A stretch of 48,201 nt of DNA from an uncultured Clostridia bacterium (GTDB taxonomy: Bacteria; Bacillota; Clostridia; Oscillospirales; SIG627), in the NCBI GenBank assembly GCA_946645685.1, contig CAMPCJ010000005.1, forward strand, positions 1 to 48,201, given 5' to 3'. Shown piece after piece: positions 9,082 to 18,295 of this stretch. The notes under the pieces were generated by a model. The model saw nothing but the letters and a program-made list of their open reading frames with translations. It did not search any database and was not told the DNA's origin. A program made the translations under genes and the position numbers. Position 1 is the stretch's first letter. Each line of letters starts with the position of its first letter.

Positions 9082-9561
9082 ATGGCAACACTCAACATTG
9101 TAAAAGACGGAGACGAGATCCTCCGCAAAAAGAGCCGGGAGGTCACCGTGCCGGATCCCCGCATCGACACCCTGCTGGACGATATGAAGGAGACGATGGC
9201 AAAAGCCGGCGGCGTGGGACTTGCCGCCGTACAGGTTGGCAAGCTCCGCCGGGTCATTGTCATTGATACCGGGGAGGAGCAGCTGGAACTGATCAACCCG
9301 GTAAAGATCAAAGAAGAGGGCGTTCAGGAAGAGATAGAAGGATGTCTCTCCTGCCCGGATCGCTGGGGCATCACCCGCCGCCCCATGAAGGTGGAGGTGG
9401 AAACACTGGACCGGAAAGGAAAAAAGCGCCGCGTGAAGGGGGAAGGTCTTTTGGCGAAAGCCATTTGCCACGAAATGGATCACCTGGACGGCAAGCTTTT
9501 TTACGACGATGCCATCCGCATGCTCACGCCGGAGGAACTGAAAGAATATGAAGAGGCGTAA
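9082..9561 (+). CDS. def: Peptide deformylase
   Basis: Motifs GVGLAAVQ, EGCLS, HEMDH. Confidence 0.95.
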   Translation: MATLNIVKDGDEILRKKSREVTVPDPRIDTLLDDMKETMAKAGGVGLAAVQVGKLRRVIVIDTGEEQLELINPVKIKEEGVQEEIEGCLSCPDRWGITRRPMKVEVETLDRKGKKRRVKGEGLLAKAICHEMDHLDGKLFYDDAIRMLTPEELKEYEEA

Positions 9562-10498
9562 GATCGTCTTTATGGGTACCGGTCCCTTTGCTCTGGCTTG
9601 TCTGAAAGCGCTTTGGGACGGGAGAGACGCCTGGGATGTGGCGGCGGTCTATACCAAAGCGCCGAAAAAAGCCGGCCGCGGGATGCAGGTCAGAGACGGC
9701 GCGGTCGCGGAATTCGCCCGGGAAAAGGGCATTCCTCTGGTTCAGGCGCTCACCCTGCGCACCGAGGAGGCTCAGGCGGCTTTTCGCGCCATCGGCGCGG
9801 ACGCGGCGGTAGTCGCCTCCTACGGGCTGATCTTGCCCAAGGGAATTCTGGAAGCGCCCGCCTTTGGCTGTGTGAACGTACACGGCTCGCTGCTTCCCGC
9901 CTATCGCGGCGCCGCTCCCGTGCAGCGGGCGGTGATGAACGGCGAGAAGAAGACAGGCGTTACCCTGATGCAAATGGATGAGGGACTGGACACCGGCGAT
10001 ATGCTCGCCGCCGCCGAGACCCCCATTTCCGATACCGATACCGCCGGGGACGTATTCGACCGGCTTGCTCTGCTGGGCGCGTCTCTTTTGACGGAAAAAC
10101 TGCCGCTGTTGTTTGAAGGCGCCCTCACCCCCGTCCCGCAGCCGCAGGAGGGGTCGAGCTACGCCGCCAAGATCGAAAACGCGGAGCAATGCCTTGATTT
10201 TTCCCGTCCCGCCGCGGAGCTGGATCGCCTCGTTCGCGGGCTTTCTCCCGTACCGGGGGCGCTGTGCCATTTTGAAAAAGACGGCAAAGTGCTGAAGATC
10301 CGCGCCGCCCGGGCGGTGGCGGAAGAACACGCCGGACAGATCGGCCAGGTCGTTGCCGTAAAGCCCCGCGTTCTGGTAAAAACGGGTGCGGGAACACTTG
10401 AACTGTTGACCGTACAGCCGGAAGGCAAGGGGCAGATGTCCGCGCGGGACGCGGTGAACGGCCGCCGGATCGTCCCGGGTGATCGGCTGTGTCCGTAA
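9548..10498 (+). CDS. fmt: Methionyl-tRNA formyltransferase
   Basis: VFMGTGPFALACLKAL, VASYGLILPKGILE, CVNVHGSLLPAYRGAAPVQRAVMNGEKKTGVTLMQMDEGLDTGDML. Confidence 0.96.
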   Translation: MKRRKIVFMGTGPFALACLKALWDGRDAWDVAAVYTKAPKKAGRGMQVRDGAVAEFAREKGIPLVQALTLRTEEAQAAFRAIGADAAVVASYGLILPKGILEAPAFGCVNVHGSLLPAYRGAAPVQRAVMNGEKKTGVTLMQMDEGLDTGDMLAAAETPISDTDTAGDVFDRLALLGASLLTEKLPLLFEGALTPVPQPQEGSSYAAKIENAEQCLDFSRPAAELDRLVRGLSPVPGALCHFEKDGKVLKIRAARAVAEEHAGQIGQVVAVKPRVLVKTGAGTLELLTVQPEGKGQMSARDAVNGRRIVPGDRLCP

Positions 10499-11787
10499 AC
10501 CCCGCAAGAGAGGCGGCGGTAAAGGAACTTGACGCCTTGTTCCGTTCGGAACGCTACGCCAATCTGTCCCTGGATGCCGCCGTAAAAAAATACGAGCTGT
10601 CCCCCCGTGACAAAACGCTGTTTACCCGACTGTTCTTTGGCGTGATCGAACGGAAGATCACCATAGATTATCTCTTATCCCGCTTTTCCGACGTGCCTGT
10701 CAACCGGATCGACCCCGCCGTCCTGGTTTTGCTGGAGCTGGGGCTGTATCAGATCCTGTATCTGGACCGGGTGCCGGATCGGGCGGCGGTGGACGAGTGT
10801 GTGACCCTTGCCAAACAGCACAAGGAGCAGAGCGCCCGCTTCGTCAACGCCGTTTTGCGCCGCGCCGTCCGGGAAAAGGAAAACGTTCCCGCTCTGCTGG
10901 ATCTGCCCGGAAACAAAGGGCTTTCCCTCCGGGAAAGCTATCCCCGGTATCTGGTCAGTCTGTGGACGGAGCAATACGGGAAAGAACGGGCGGAAGAGAT
11001 CTGCCGGGCGCAGAATGCGCCGGCGGCAATAACGCTTCGCGTCAACACCTTGAAAGGCAGCGCAGCGGACTACGGGGAGCGCCTGCGGGAAGCGGGGATC
11101 CCCTTCCATCCCGCCGTGCTTTGCGATACCGGCATCACGCTGGATGCTTCCCTTTCCCCCACGGAGCTGCCCGGGTGGGACGAGGGCGCCGTCTTTGTGC
11201 AGGACGCGTCCGCCCAGGCGGCGGCAAGATGCCTGGAAGCCAAGCCCGGGGAAACCGTGCTGGATCTCTGCGCCGCCCCCGGAGGGAAAAGCTTCTCCCT
11301 TGCCATGGATATGGAAAACACGGGTACTTTGCTGGCGCTGGATCTTCACCCCCACCGGGTCAAGCTCATAGAAGAGGGCGCCGGGCGGCTGGGCATCACC
11401 TGCCTCAAAGCTGCCGTGGGCAACGCCGCCCTGCCTCTGGGGGCGTGGGAAGGCAAGGCGGATAAAGTGCTTTGCGACGTGCCCTGCTCGGGATACGGCG
11501 TCATTGCCAAAAAGCCGGACATTCGCTTGAAGAAAAAAGAGGACGGCGCCGAGCTTCCCGCTCTTCAAGGGGCGATCCTGGCGGCGGGCAGCCGCGCTTT
11601 GAAAACGGGCGGACGGTTGGTTTACGCCACCTGCACCCTAAACATGCGGGAGAATGAAGACGTCACGAACGCCTTTTTGGAGACTCATCCCGCCTTTGTC
11701 CGCAAAGGCGAGCCCACCACCATTTTCCCCGCGGCAGGGGAAAACGACGGCTTTTTTATCGACGTACTGGAGAAGACCCATGAATGA
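10489..11787 (+). CDS. rsmB: 16S rRNA (cytosine-967-C5)-methyltransferase
   Basis: NusB-like N-terminus plus VLDLCAAPGGKSF, DVPCSGYGVIAKKPDIR, YATCTLNMRENED; GTG start. Confidence 0.95.
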   Translation: MSVNPAREAAVKELDALFRSERYANLSLDAAVKKYELSPRDKTLFTRLFFGVIERKITIDYLLSRFSDVPVNRIDPAVLVLLELGLYQILYLDRVPDRAAVDECVTLAKQHKEQSARFVNAVLRRAVREKENVPALLDLPGNKGLSLRESYPRYLVSLWTEQYGKERAEEICRAQNAPAAITLRVNTLKGSAADYGERLREAGIPFHPAVLCDTGITLDASLSPTELPGWDEGAVFVQDASAQAAARCLEAKPGETVLDLCAAPGGKSFSLAMDMENTGTLLALDLHPHRVKLIEEGAGRLGITCLKAAVGNAALPLGAWEGKADKVLCDVPCSGYGVIAKKPDIRLKKKEDGAELPALQGAILAAGSRALKTGGRLVYATCTLNMRENEDVTNAFLETHPAFVRKGEPTTIFPAAGENDGFFIDVLEKTHE

Positions 11788-12835
11788 AAAGCAAGATCTT
11801 TTGTCTCTGTATCCGGAGGAGATCCGACAGATCCTGACGGAAAACGGCGTCGCCGGGTACCGGGCGGGTCAGATCTTTGCGTGGTTGTACCGGGGCGTGC
11901 GGGATTTCGATCAAATGACCGATCTGCCCCTCCCCCTGCGGGAAAAGCTCAAAGATCTCTTCTACGTGGAAGCTTTTCGGGATGAGGCTTGCATCGCCTC
12001 CCGGTTGGACGAAACGCGAAAATACCTGTTCACCCTATCCGACGGAGAATACGTGGAAAGCGTTCTGCTTTCCTATAAACACGGATACAGCGTTTGCCTG
12101 TCCACCCAGGCGGGATGCCGGATGGGATGCCGCTTCTGCGCTTCCTCCGGGCTTGGCTTTGCCAGGCATCTGCGCCCGTCGGAGATCCTCTTGCAGATCG
12201 ACGCCATCACCCGGGAGCGGCAGCGGGAAGATCCCTCCTTCCGGGTCAGCCACGTGGTTCTGATGGGCATCGGCGAGCCGCTGGACAACTATGACAACGT
12301 GATCCGCTTTTTAAAGCTGGTCAACCGGAAAGAGGGCTTCGGCATCGGCTACCGCAACATTTCCCTCTCTACCTGCGGGCTGGTGCCCCGCATCCGGGAT
12401 CTGGAGCGGGAGGGACTCCCGGTCACTCTGTCCGTTTCCCTTCACGCCCCCAACAACGCCCTGCGCGATTCCATGATGCCGGTCAACCGGCGTTATCCTC
12501 TGGAGGAATTGATCCCCGCCTGCCGCGAGTTTACCCGGAAGACCGGGCGGCGCATCTCCTTTGAGTACGCGCTGATCCACAACGTCAACGACACGCCCCG
12601 TTGCGCCGAAGAGCTGATCGGGCTACTGGGCGGGTGGATGAATCACATCAACCTCATCCCGGTAAACGAGACGGGAAATAACGGCTACAAAGCCGGAAGC
12701 CGCGGCGACCTTGCCGCGTTTTGCGCCTTGCTGGAGCGGGGCGGGCTGAACGCCACCATACGGCGTACCCTGGGCGCGGACATTTCCGCCGCCTGCGGAC
12801 AATTGAGGCGCACGAAAAGCGCCGGGAAAGGATAA
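11780..12835 (+). CDS. rlmN: Dual-specificity 23S rRNA/tRNA adenine-C2 methyltransferase RlmN
   Basis: Radical SAM CRMGCRFCASSGLG, VVLMGIGEPLDNYDNV, ISLSTCGLVPRI; start trimmed to ATG at 11780 (MNEKQDLLSLYPEEI). Confidence 0.96.
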   Translation: MNEKQDLLSLYPEEIRQILTENGVAGYRAGQIFAWLYRGVRDFDQMTDLPLPLREKLKDLFYVEAFRDEACIASRLDETRKYLFTLSDGEYVESVLLSYKHGYSVCLSTQAGCRMGCRFCASSGLGFARHLRPSEILLQIDAITRERQREDPSFRVSHVVLMGIGEPLDNYDNVIRFLKLVNRKEGFGIGYRNISLSTCGLVPRIRDLEREGLPVTLSVSLHAPNNALRDSMMPVNRRYPLEELIPACREFTRKTGRRISFEYALIHNVNDTPRCAEELIGLLGGWMNHINLIPVNETGNNGYKAGSRGDLAAFCALLERGGLNATIRRTLGADISAACGQLRRTKSAGKG

Positions 12836-12844
12836 ACTACCTGT

Positions 12845-13624
12845 ATGCAGTATTTCGGAAGCACGGACCGGGGCATACGCCGAAGCAACAATCAGGATGC
12901 GTTTCTGATCAAGATCGCGGGAAACCTGCTTGTGGCGACGGTGTGCGACGGCATGGGCGGCGCCAACGGCGGAAACGTGGCAAGCTCCGTCGCCGTGGAA
13001 TCTTACAGCCGTATGCTGGGGCGCTACATCAACTCCGCGTTAAGCTACGTGTACTTAGGGGACATCCCCGAATTCGGCGTTCCCTGCCCTGATTTTCCCG
13101 AGATCCGTCTGGGCGACTTCATCAAAAAAGCGGTGGATCTCGCCAACGGCACGGTTTACAGTATGGCGGAGGCTGACCCGAATTTAGAAGGGATGGGCAC
13201 GACCTTGACCTCCTGCATCATCACCCCGGTGGGGGTGGTCACCGCGAACATCGGGGACAGCCGCATCTACTACGCCCACGACGATCAGATCCGCCAGCTC
13301 ACCCGGGATCACTCCCTGGTACAAAGCATGGTGGACGCGGGGCAGATCACACCGGAAGAGGCGCTGACCCATCCCAACCGCAACATCATTCTCCGGGCGC
13401 TGGGGGTGGACGAACGGGTGGAAGCGGACATCGCGGAGCATCCCTTTACGGAAGGAAACCTGCTTCTATGCAGCGACGGTCTTTCCAACTATTACGACGA
13501 AGATTTCTTCATCCGCACCTTGTGTTCCCGCAGGAGCTGCAAGGACAAGGCGGAGATCCTGATCGATTATGCCAACCGCTGCGGAGGCGCGGACAACATC
13601 ACCGCCGTGGTGATCAAACTTTAA
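12845..13624 (+). CDS. prpC: PP2C-type serine/threonine protein phosphatase
   Basis: GIRRSNNQDAF, CDGMGGANGG, MGTTLTSCII, IGDSRIYYA, LLCSDGLSNY, GGADNITAVVIKL. Confidence 0.95.
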   Translation: MQYFGSTDRGIRRSNNQDAFLIKIAGNLLVATVCDGMGGANGGNVASSVAVESYSRMLGRYINSALSYVYLGDIPEFGVPCPDFPEIRLGDFIKKAVDLANGTVYSMAEADPNLEGMGTTLTSCIITPVGVVTANIGDSRIYYAHDDQIRQLTRDHSLVQSMVDAGQITPEEALTHPNRNIILRALGVDERVEADIAEHPFTEGNLLLCSDGLSNYYDEDFFIRTLCSRRSCKDKAEILIDYANRCGGADNITAVVIKL

Positions 13625-13640
13625 GTCCAAGGAGACAGTT

Positions 13641-15365
13641 ATGACGAGAGCACAGGACGCATACGCGCATCTCATCGGAAAGGTCATTGACGACCGCTAC
13701 GAGATCCTTCAGGTGAAGGGGATTGGCGGAATGGCGGTGGTGCTGAAAGCACGGGATCGCCTGAAAGGCCGCACCGTTGCCATCAAGATGCTCAACGAGA
13801 AGTACAGCAATGATTCCGCCGCCATTCGCCGCTTTGTAAACGAAAGCAAAGCCATCGCGCTGCTTTCCAGCGACCATATCGTGGACATTTACGACGTGGC
13901 GTTCACCGGAAAGAGCAAATACATCGTGATGGAATACATCGACGGGATCACACTGCGGGAGTATATGCTGCGGCACGCGCCTATCGGCGTGGATCGCGCG
14001 ATGGAATTCGCCATTCAGATCCTGACCGCCTTAAAGCACGCCCACGAAAAGGGCGTGGTGCACCGCGACATCAAGCCCCAAAATATTATGGTGCAAGCCA
14101 ACGGCAGGCTGAAGGTGACGGACTTCGGCATCGCGCAGATCAAGGGCACCAACCAGAATCCCGCCGGCGTCGCTATGGGCACGGTGTATTATATCTCTCC
14201 GGAACAGGCTTCCGGGAAGACTACCACCTTCTCCTCCGATATTTACTCCGTGGGCGTGATGCTGTATGAAATGGCAACGGGCAAGCTGCCGTTTGAAGGG
14301 GATACGCCGCTGTCCATTGCCATGATGCAGGTAAACAATCAACCCGTTCGTCCCCGGAAGATCAACCCTACCATTCCCCAGGGACTGGAACAGATCATCC
14401 TGCGCGCGATGAACAAAGCGCCGGAAAACCGTTTTCGCACCGCCGGCGTCATGATCCGCGCGCTGGAAATGGTGCGCAAGGATAAAACGGTGGTCTTTGA
14501 AGAGCCCCGGAACACCGCGCCGGCGGCGCCGCCCGCACCCACCCCCGGGACTGCGCCGGGCGCGCCCCGGAAGAAGCCGGTAAAGCCGGCGGACGGCGAA
14601 AAAGTGCGCCACACGATGTTCCCGGTCATTTTAGGCGTGACCGTCGCTTTTCTTCTGGTCGCCCTTGTGGCGGGCGCCATCCTTTTGATGAATCTGCTCG
14701 GCATGGCGGGAGATGACGGCAGCCGCCTGGTGCGCATCCGCGCGCTGGTGGGTACGGAGTACAATGAGGTGCTCCGGGAAAAACTGAAAAGCGAACACAT
14801 CAACCTGGTGGTGACGGAAGTCGCCAACGATTCCATGCCCAAGGGATATATCGTCAAGCAAAATCCCGCCGCGGGGCAGACCCGCAAGCTTCCCTCCGAA
14901 GACGGGCTGGTCGACGTGAAGATCGATGTTTCCACGGGCCCCAGCAAATTCGGGATGCCCGCCGTCGCCAACAAAGAGTATCGTCAAGCTCAGATCCTGC
15001 TGGAAAAATACGGCGCCAAGGTGGAGATCAAAGAAGAGTTTTCCACGGAAGTGGTCGCCGGCTTCGTCATTGCCTCTTCTCCGGAGGAGGGCGCCGCCGT
15101 TCACAGCGGCGACACCATCACACTTTACGTTTCCAAAGGCGCGGAGACCAACTACGCGCCGATGATCAGCGTGGTGGGGCTGGAGGAGGCGGAAGCCAAA
15201 CGAAAACTGTTAAACGCGCAGTTCGTGGTGGGTGAGATCAAGCGAGCGTATTCTCAGGACATCCCCGCCGGGTGCGTCATGCAGCAAAGCATTGAGCCCG
15301 GCACCTCGACCGCACAGCGCTACACCGCCGTTTCTCTGGTGATCAGTCTGGGGCCGGAGGGATAA
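13641..15365 (+). CDS. prkC: PASTA-domain serine/threonine protein kinase (PrkC/Stk1 type)
   Basis: Hanks kinase motifs (VHRDIKPQNIMV, DFGIAQIKG), one TM segment (FPVILGVTVAFLLVALVAGAILL), about three extracellular PASTA repeats. Confidence 0.95.
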   Translation: MTRAQDAYAHLIGKVIDDRYEILQVKGIGGMAVVLKARDRLKGRTVAIKMLNEKYSNDSAAIRRFVNESKAIALLSSDHIVDIYDVAFTGKSKYIVMEYIDGITLREYMLRHAPIGVDRAMEFAIQILTALKHAHEKGVVHRDIKPQNIMVQANGRLKVTDFGIAQIKGTNQNPAGVAMGTVYYISPEQASGKTTTFSSDIYSVGVMLYEMATGKLPFEGDTPLSIAMMQVNNQPVRPRKINPTIPQGLEQIILRAMNKAPENRFRTAGVMIRALEMVRKDKTVVFEEPRNTAPAAPPAPTPGTAPGAPRKKPVKPADGEKVRHTMFPVILGVTVAFLLVALVAGAILLMNLLGMAGDDGSRLVRIRALVGTEYNEVLREKLKSEHINLVVTEVANDSMPKGYIVKQNPAAGQTRKLPSEDGLVDVKIDVSTGPSKFGMPAVANKEYRQAQILLEKYGAKVEIKEEFSTEVVAGFVIASSPEEGAAVHSGDTITLYVSKGAETNYAPMISVVGLEEAEAKRKLLNAQFVVGEIKRAYSQDIPAGCVMQQSIEPGTSTAQRYTAVSLVISLGPEG

Positions 15366-16276
15366 TGGAGCGGCTTGGCAGGATCCTTTCCCTCAGCGGC
15401 GGCCACTACACCGTCCTGTCGGAAGGGGAACGGTTTCTCTGCACGGCACGCGGAAGCTTTCGCCGGCGGGAAGACGCGCCCCTGACAGGCGATCTGGTGA
15501 CCATTCTGAGCGAACCGGACGGCACCGGCGTCATCACCGGCATTCAGACGCGGAAAAACGCGCTCATCCGCCCGCCCCTTGCCAATCTGGACGTTCTGTT
15601 CGTGGTCGTATCCGTAAAGGCGCCGCGAGACGATCCCGCAAATCTGGACAAGCTTTCCGTCATTGCGGAAAAAAACAGCGTTGAGACCGTTCCGGTCTTC
15701 GCCAAATGCGAGCTGGACGAAACAAGAGCCGAAGAGCTTTGCGCCCGATACCGCCGCGCCGGCTTTGACGCGGTCAAGGTCAGCCGGGAGGAGCCGGAAG
15801 AGGCGCGGCGCCTGCTTCTGCCGAAGCTTTCCGGTAAAATCGGCGCCCTGACGGGCGCCAGCGGCGCGGGCAAATCCACTCTCATCCATTCCCTCTTCCC
15901 CGCCCTTTCTCCGGAAACCGGCTCCGTCAGTGAAAAAAGTCAGCGGGGACGGCACACCACCCGTGTAACGACCTTGTATCCCCTGGCGGATCTGGGCATT
16001 GCGGAAGGCGGTTTTTTGGCGGACACTCCGGGCTTTTCCATGCTGGATCCCCACCGTTTCTTCTCCATTGAAAAGGAGGATCTGGCGGGTTGTTTCCGGG
16101 AATTTCAGGATCTGTTGGGCTCTTGCCGCTACACCAAGTGCACCCATCGAACGGAAGAGGGCTGCGCCATCCTCCGGGCGGTAACGGAGGGAAAGATCGC
16201 TCCGGAGCGCCACGCTTCCTACCGGGCGCTTTACGACGAGATCGCCGGCGCCGACCCCTACCGGAAAGGCAAATAA
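15365..16276 (+). CDS. rsgA: Small ribosomal subunit biogenesis GTPase RsgA
   Basis: Circularly permuted GTPase: P-loop TGASGAGKSTLIHSL, RGRHTTRVTTLYPL, DTPGFSML, zinc region CRYTKCTHRTEEGCAI. Confidence 0.95.
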   Translation: MERLGRILSLSGGHYTVLSEGERFLCTARGSFRRREDAPLTGDLVTILSEPDGTGVITGIQTRKNALIRPPLANLDVLFVVVSVKAPRDDPANLDKLSVIAEKNSVETVPVFAKCELDETRAEELCARYRRAGFDAVKVSREEPEEARRLLLPKLSGKIGALTGASGAGKSTLIHSLFPALSPETGSVSEKSQRGRHTTRVTTLYPLADLGIAEGGFLADTPGFSMLDPHRFFSIEKEDLAGCFREFQDLLGSCRYTKCTHRTEEGCAILRAVTEGKIAPERHASYRALYDEIAGADPYRKGK

Positions 16277-16281
16277 AAAGC

Positions 16282-16325
16282 AGCAAAAAGAGCAAGCTTC
16301 ATTTCTGAAGCTTGCTCTTTTTGCT
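16282..16325. terminator. Bidirectional Rho-independent terminator between convergent rsgA and the LTA-synthase-like genes
   Basis: 19-bp perfect stem AGCAAAAAGAGCAAGCTTC / GAAGCTTGCTCTTTTTGCT, 6-nt loop ATTTCT; T tracts on both strands. Confidence 0.9.
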
Positions 16326-16331
16326 GATCGC

Positions 16332-18257
16332 TTATCGCGCAACGGCGAAGTAATTGGATCGAACGGTGTCCCAGGAGGCGTTCAGGTATGCCCGTACCTT
16401 GCGGCACATTTCCCGCGTCAGGCTTGTTTCCAGAGCGGGATCGAATTCCGGCGTCCACCAGGTTTCCCCGTCGTACCAACTGTAATCCCGAAACGCCACA
16501 AAACCGCCGTAATCACTGAAAGCGTCCGACCCGGCAAGGTAAGTCGGGTCATAGGAAAAGCCCATCAGATTGAACAGGGTGGGCAGCATATCCGCCGAAC
16601 CGGTCACCTTGCTGACAGGCGTATATGCCTGATCGCAACTGTAGATAAAAAACGGCGTGCGGCAGATACTTCTCTCATCCCAGGCACCTTTCAACGCCAT
16701 GACAAAGTCCGTATCCGTCAGATATTTGCAGTAATGGTCGCCGAAAAAGAGAATGACGGTATCCTTACTATGTCCGTCCGCTTCCAAATTCTCCAGGAGC
16801 TTCCCCAGCATATCGTCCGTCTCTCTGGCGTGAGCGATGGCGTGAACGTACTGGCTCCAGGTCCCTTCATCCTCCGTAAACGCCCGGGCACCGGTAGTTT
16901 CCGCAATGCGGGCGGCTTCCTCTATGTGGGGATCCGAAATCACTCTGGTAGCGTCCGTATACGGTCCGTGGCCGGAGTAAGTAATGATAAAGGAGAGAAA
17001 AGGCTCGTCGTGCACGATTTTTTGGTAGGAGACCGGCTCCATCAGAGAGGTATCCAGATACTTATGTCCCGAAAAACCCAAAACCTCCCGATCGTTGTAG
17101 GACTCGTAGCCCCAGGTCAGATGCACCACGTCCCGGTTATAATAGCGCCCGGCGAGCTGGTGATAGGAATTGGCGGTATAGCCGTTGTCCCGGAACACGC
17201 GCGGCAGGGATTGAGGATAGAGATTAACGGCGTAGGTGCGCGCCGTGGTGCCGCTTGCGGGAAGGTAAAAGCCCAAATTCAAGGCGCATTCCGTGTTGAA
17301 GGTAGCGGCGGAAAGAAACAGGGGCGTATAATGATCCGTGAAGTCGATACTGTGCTTTTGCATTTCGCACAGGTTCGGCATGATCGCCTCGTTTGCCATC
17401 CAGGTATCGATGGATTCCCCTAAAATGCAAATGACGTTCTTGCCGGCAAAATGCCCGGTCATATCGTTGGGGACAAGTTCTTTGACGTTTTCCGCGTAAT
17501 AGTTTTGCAGTGATTCCACCATCTCCCCGGTCCCGTTGAATTGCTTCACAACGGAGCGGAACACGTATTGGGGATTCCCGCACAAAAGAAGCGCTTTATT
17601 GGCGTTGGTGAAATCGGTATAGATCAAATCGGGATCGTTGGGATCGCAGGTGTCGAGCCAACTGAAGGAATCCTGCATTTCCGGCAGATCCAGGGCGCTT
17701 CCCTGCAGAGCAATGGTGGAGACGCACGCCGCCGTCACCGCGCAAAGGGAAAGGATCTTGGGCAAAGAATACCGCTGCTTTTTGGGGGCGAGGACAATGG
17801 CAAATACACCCGTTGCAGCGAGAAGGGCGGACCATACGTACATCTGCCAGGGAATAGCCAGGTAAGTGACGCTGAGGAAGGACATCCCGTCCTCGGCAAA
17901 CGCCAGATCCGAAAACGCCAGGAAACTCCCGGTCACTTTGAAAATGACCGCGTGGGCAAGGGGCAAAAAGGAGGCGACAAACAAAACGATCCCCATCCAG
18001 ATCTTTTTGAAAACACCGGGAAGCAAAAGCGCCGCCACGGTCAAAAGGGCGCTCCAGCACAAAGTGAAGCTTACGGGGACAAGATCAAAGGGAGCCGTCA
18101 CACCGGCGTCTTGATACACCGCGCGGAACAGAAAGTCCAGCAAGAAAAGGGAAAGCATAAACAAAAAAGGGGAAAGAAAGACGCCGAAGCGCTCTTTGAA
18201 GAGGCGCCACCCCGACGCCCCTTTCACTGACTTTATTGGTTTCGTTTGCCCGGACAC
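16332..18257 (-). CDS. LTA synthase family protein (membrane sulfatase/phosphoglycerol transferase), copy 1
   Basis: About five N-terminal TM segments, then sulfatase-type domain (ILGESIDTWM, FLSAATFNTE, YSGHGPY, FFGDHYCKYL). Start refined to GTG at 18257, preceded by AAAGGAG. Confidence 0.88.
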   Translation of the reverse strand: MSGQTKPIKSVKGASGWRLFKERFGVFLSPFLFMLSLFLLDFLFRAVYQDAGVTAPFDLVPVSFTLCWSALLTVAALLLPGVFKKIWMGIVLFVASFLPLAHAVIFKVTGSFLAFSDLAFAEDGMSFLSVTYLAIPWQMYVWSALLAATGVFAIVLAPKKQRYSLPKILSLCAVTAACVSTIALQGSALDLPEMQDSFSWLDTCDPNDPDLIYTDFTNANKALLLCGNPQYVFRSVVKQFNGTGEMVESLQNYYAENVKELVPNDMTGHFAGKNVICILGESIDTWMANEAIMPNLCEMQKHSIDFTDHYTPLFLSAATFNTECALNLGFYLPASGTTARTYAVNLYPQSLPRVFRDNGYTANSYHQLAGRYYNRDVVHLTWGYESYNDREVLGFSGHKYLDTSLMEPVSYQKIVHDEPFLSFIITYSGHGPYTDATRVISDPHIEEAARIAETTGARAFTEDEGTWSQYVHAIAHARETDDMLGKLLENLEADGHSKDTVILFFGDHYCKYLTDTDFVMALKGAWDERSICRTPFFIYSCDQAYTPVSKVTGSADMLPTLFNLMGFSYDPTYLAGSDAFSDYGGFVAFRDYSWYDGETWWTPEFDPALETSLTREMCRKVRAYLNASWDTVRSNYFAVAR

Positions 18258-18295
18258 CGGCAACGCTCCTTTCTGTGTGTTTGCCTTCTCTACGT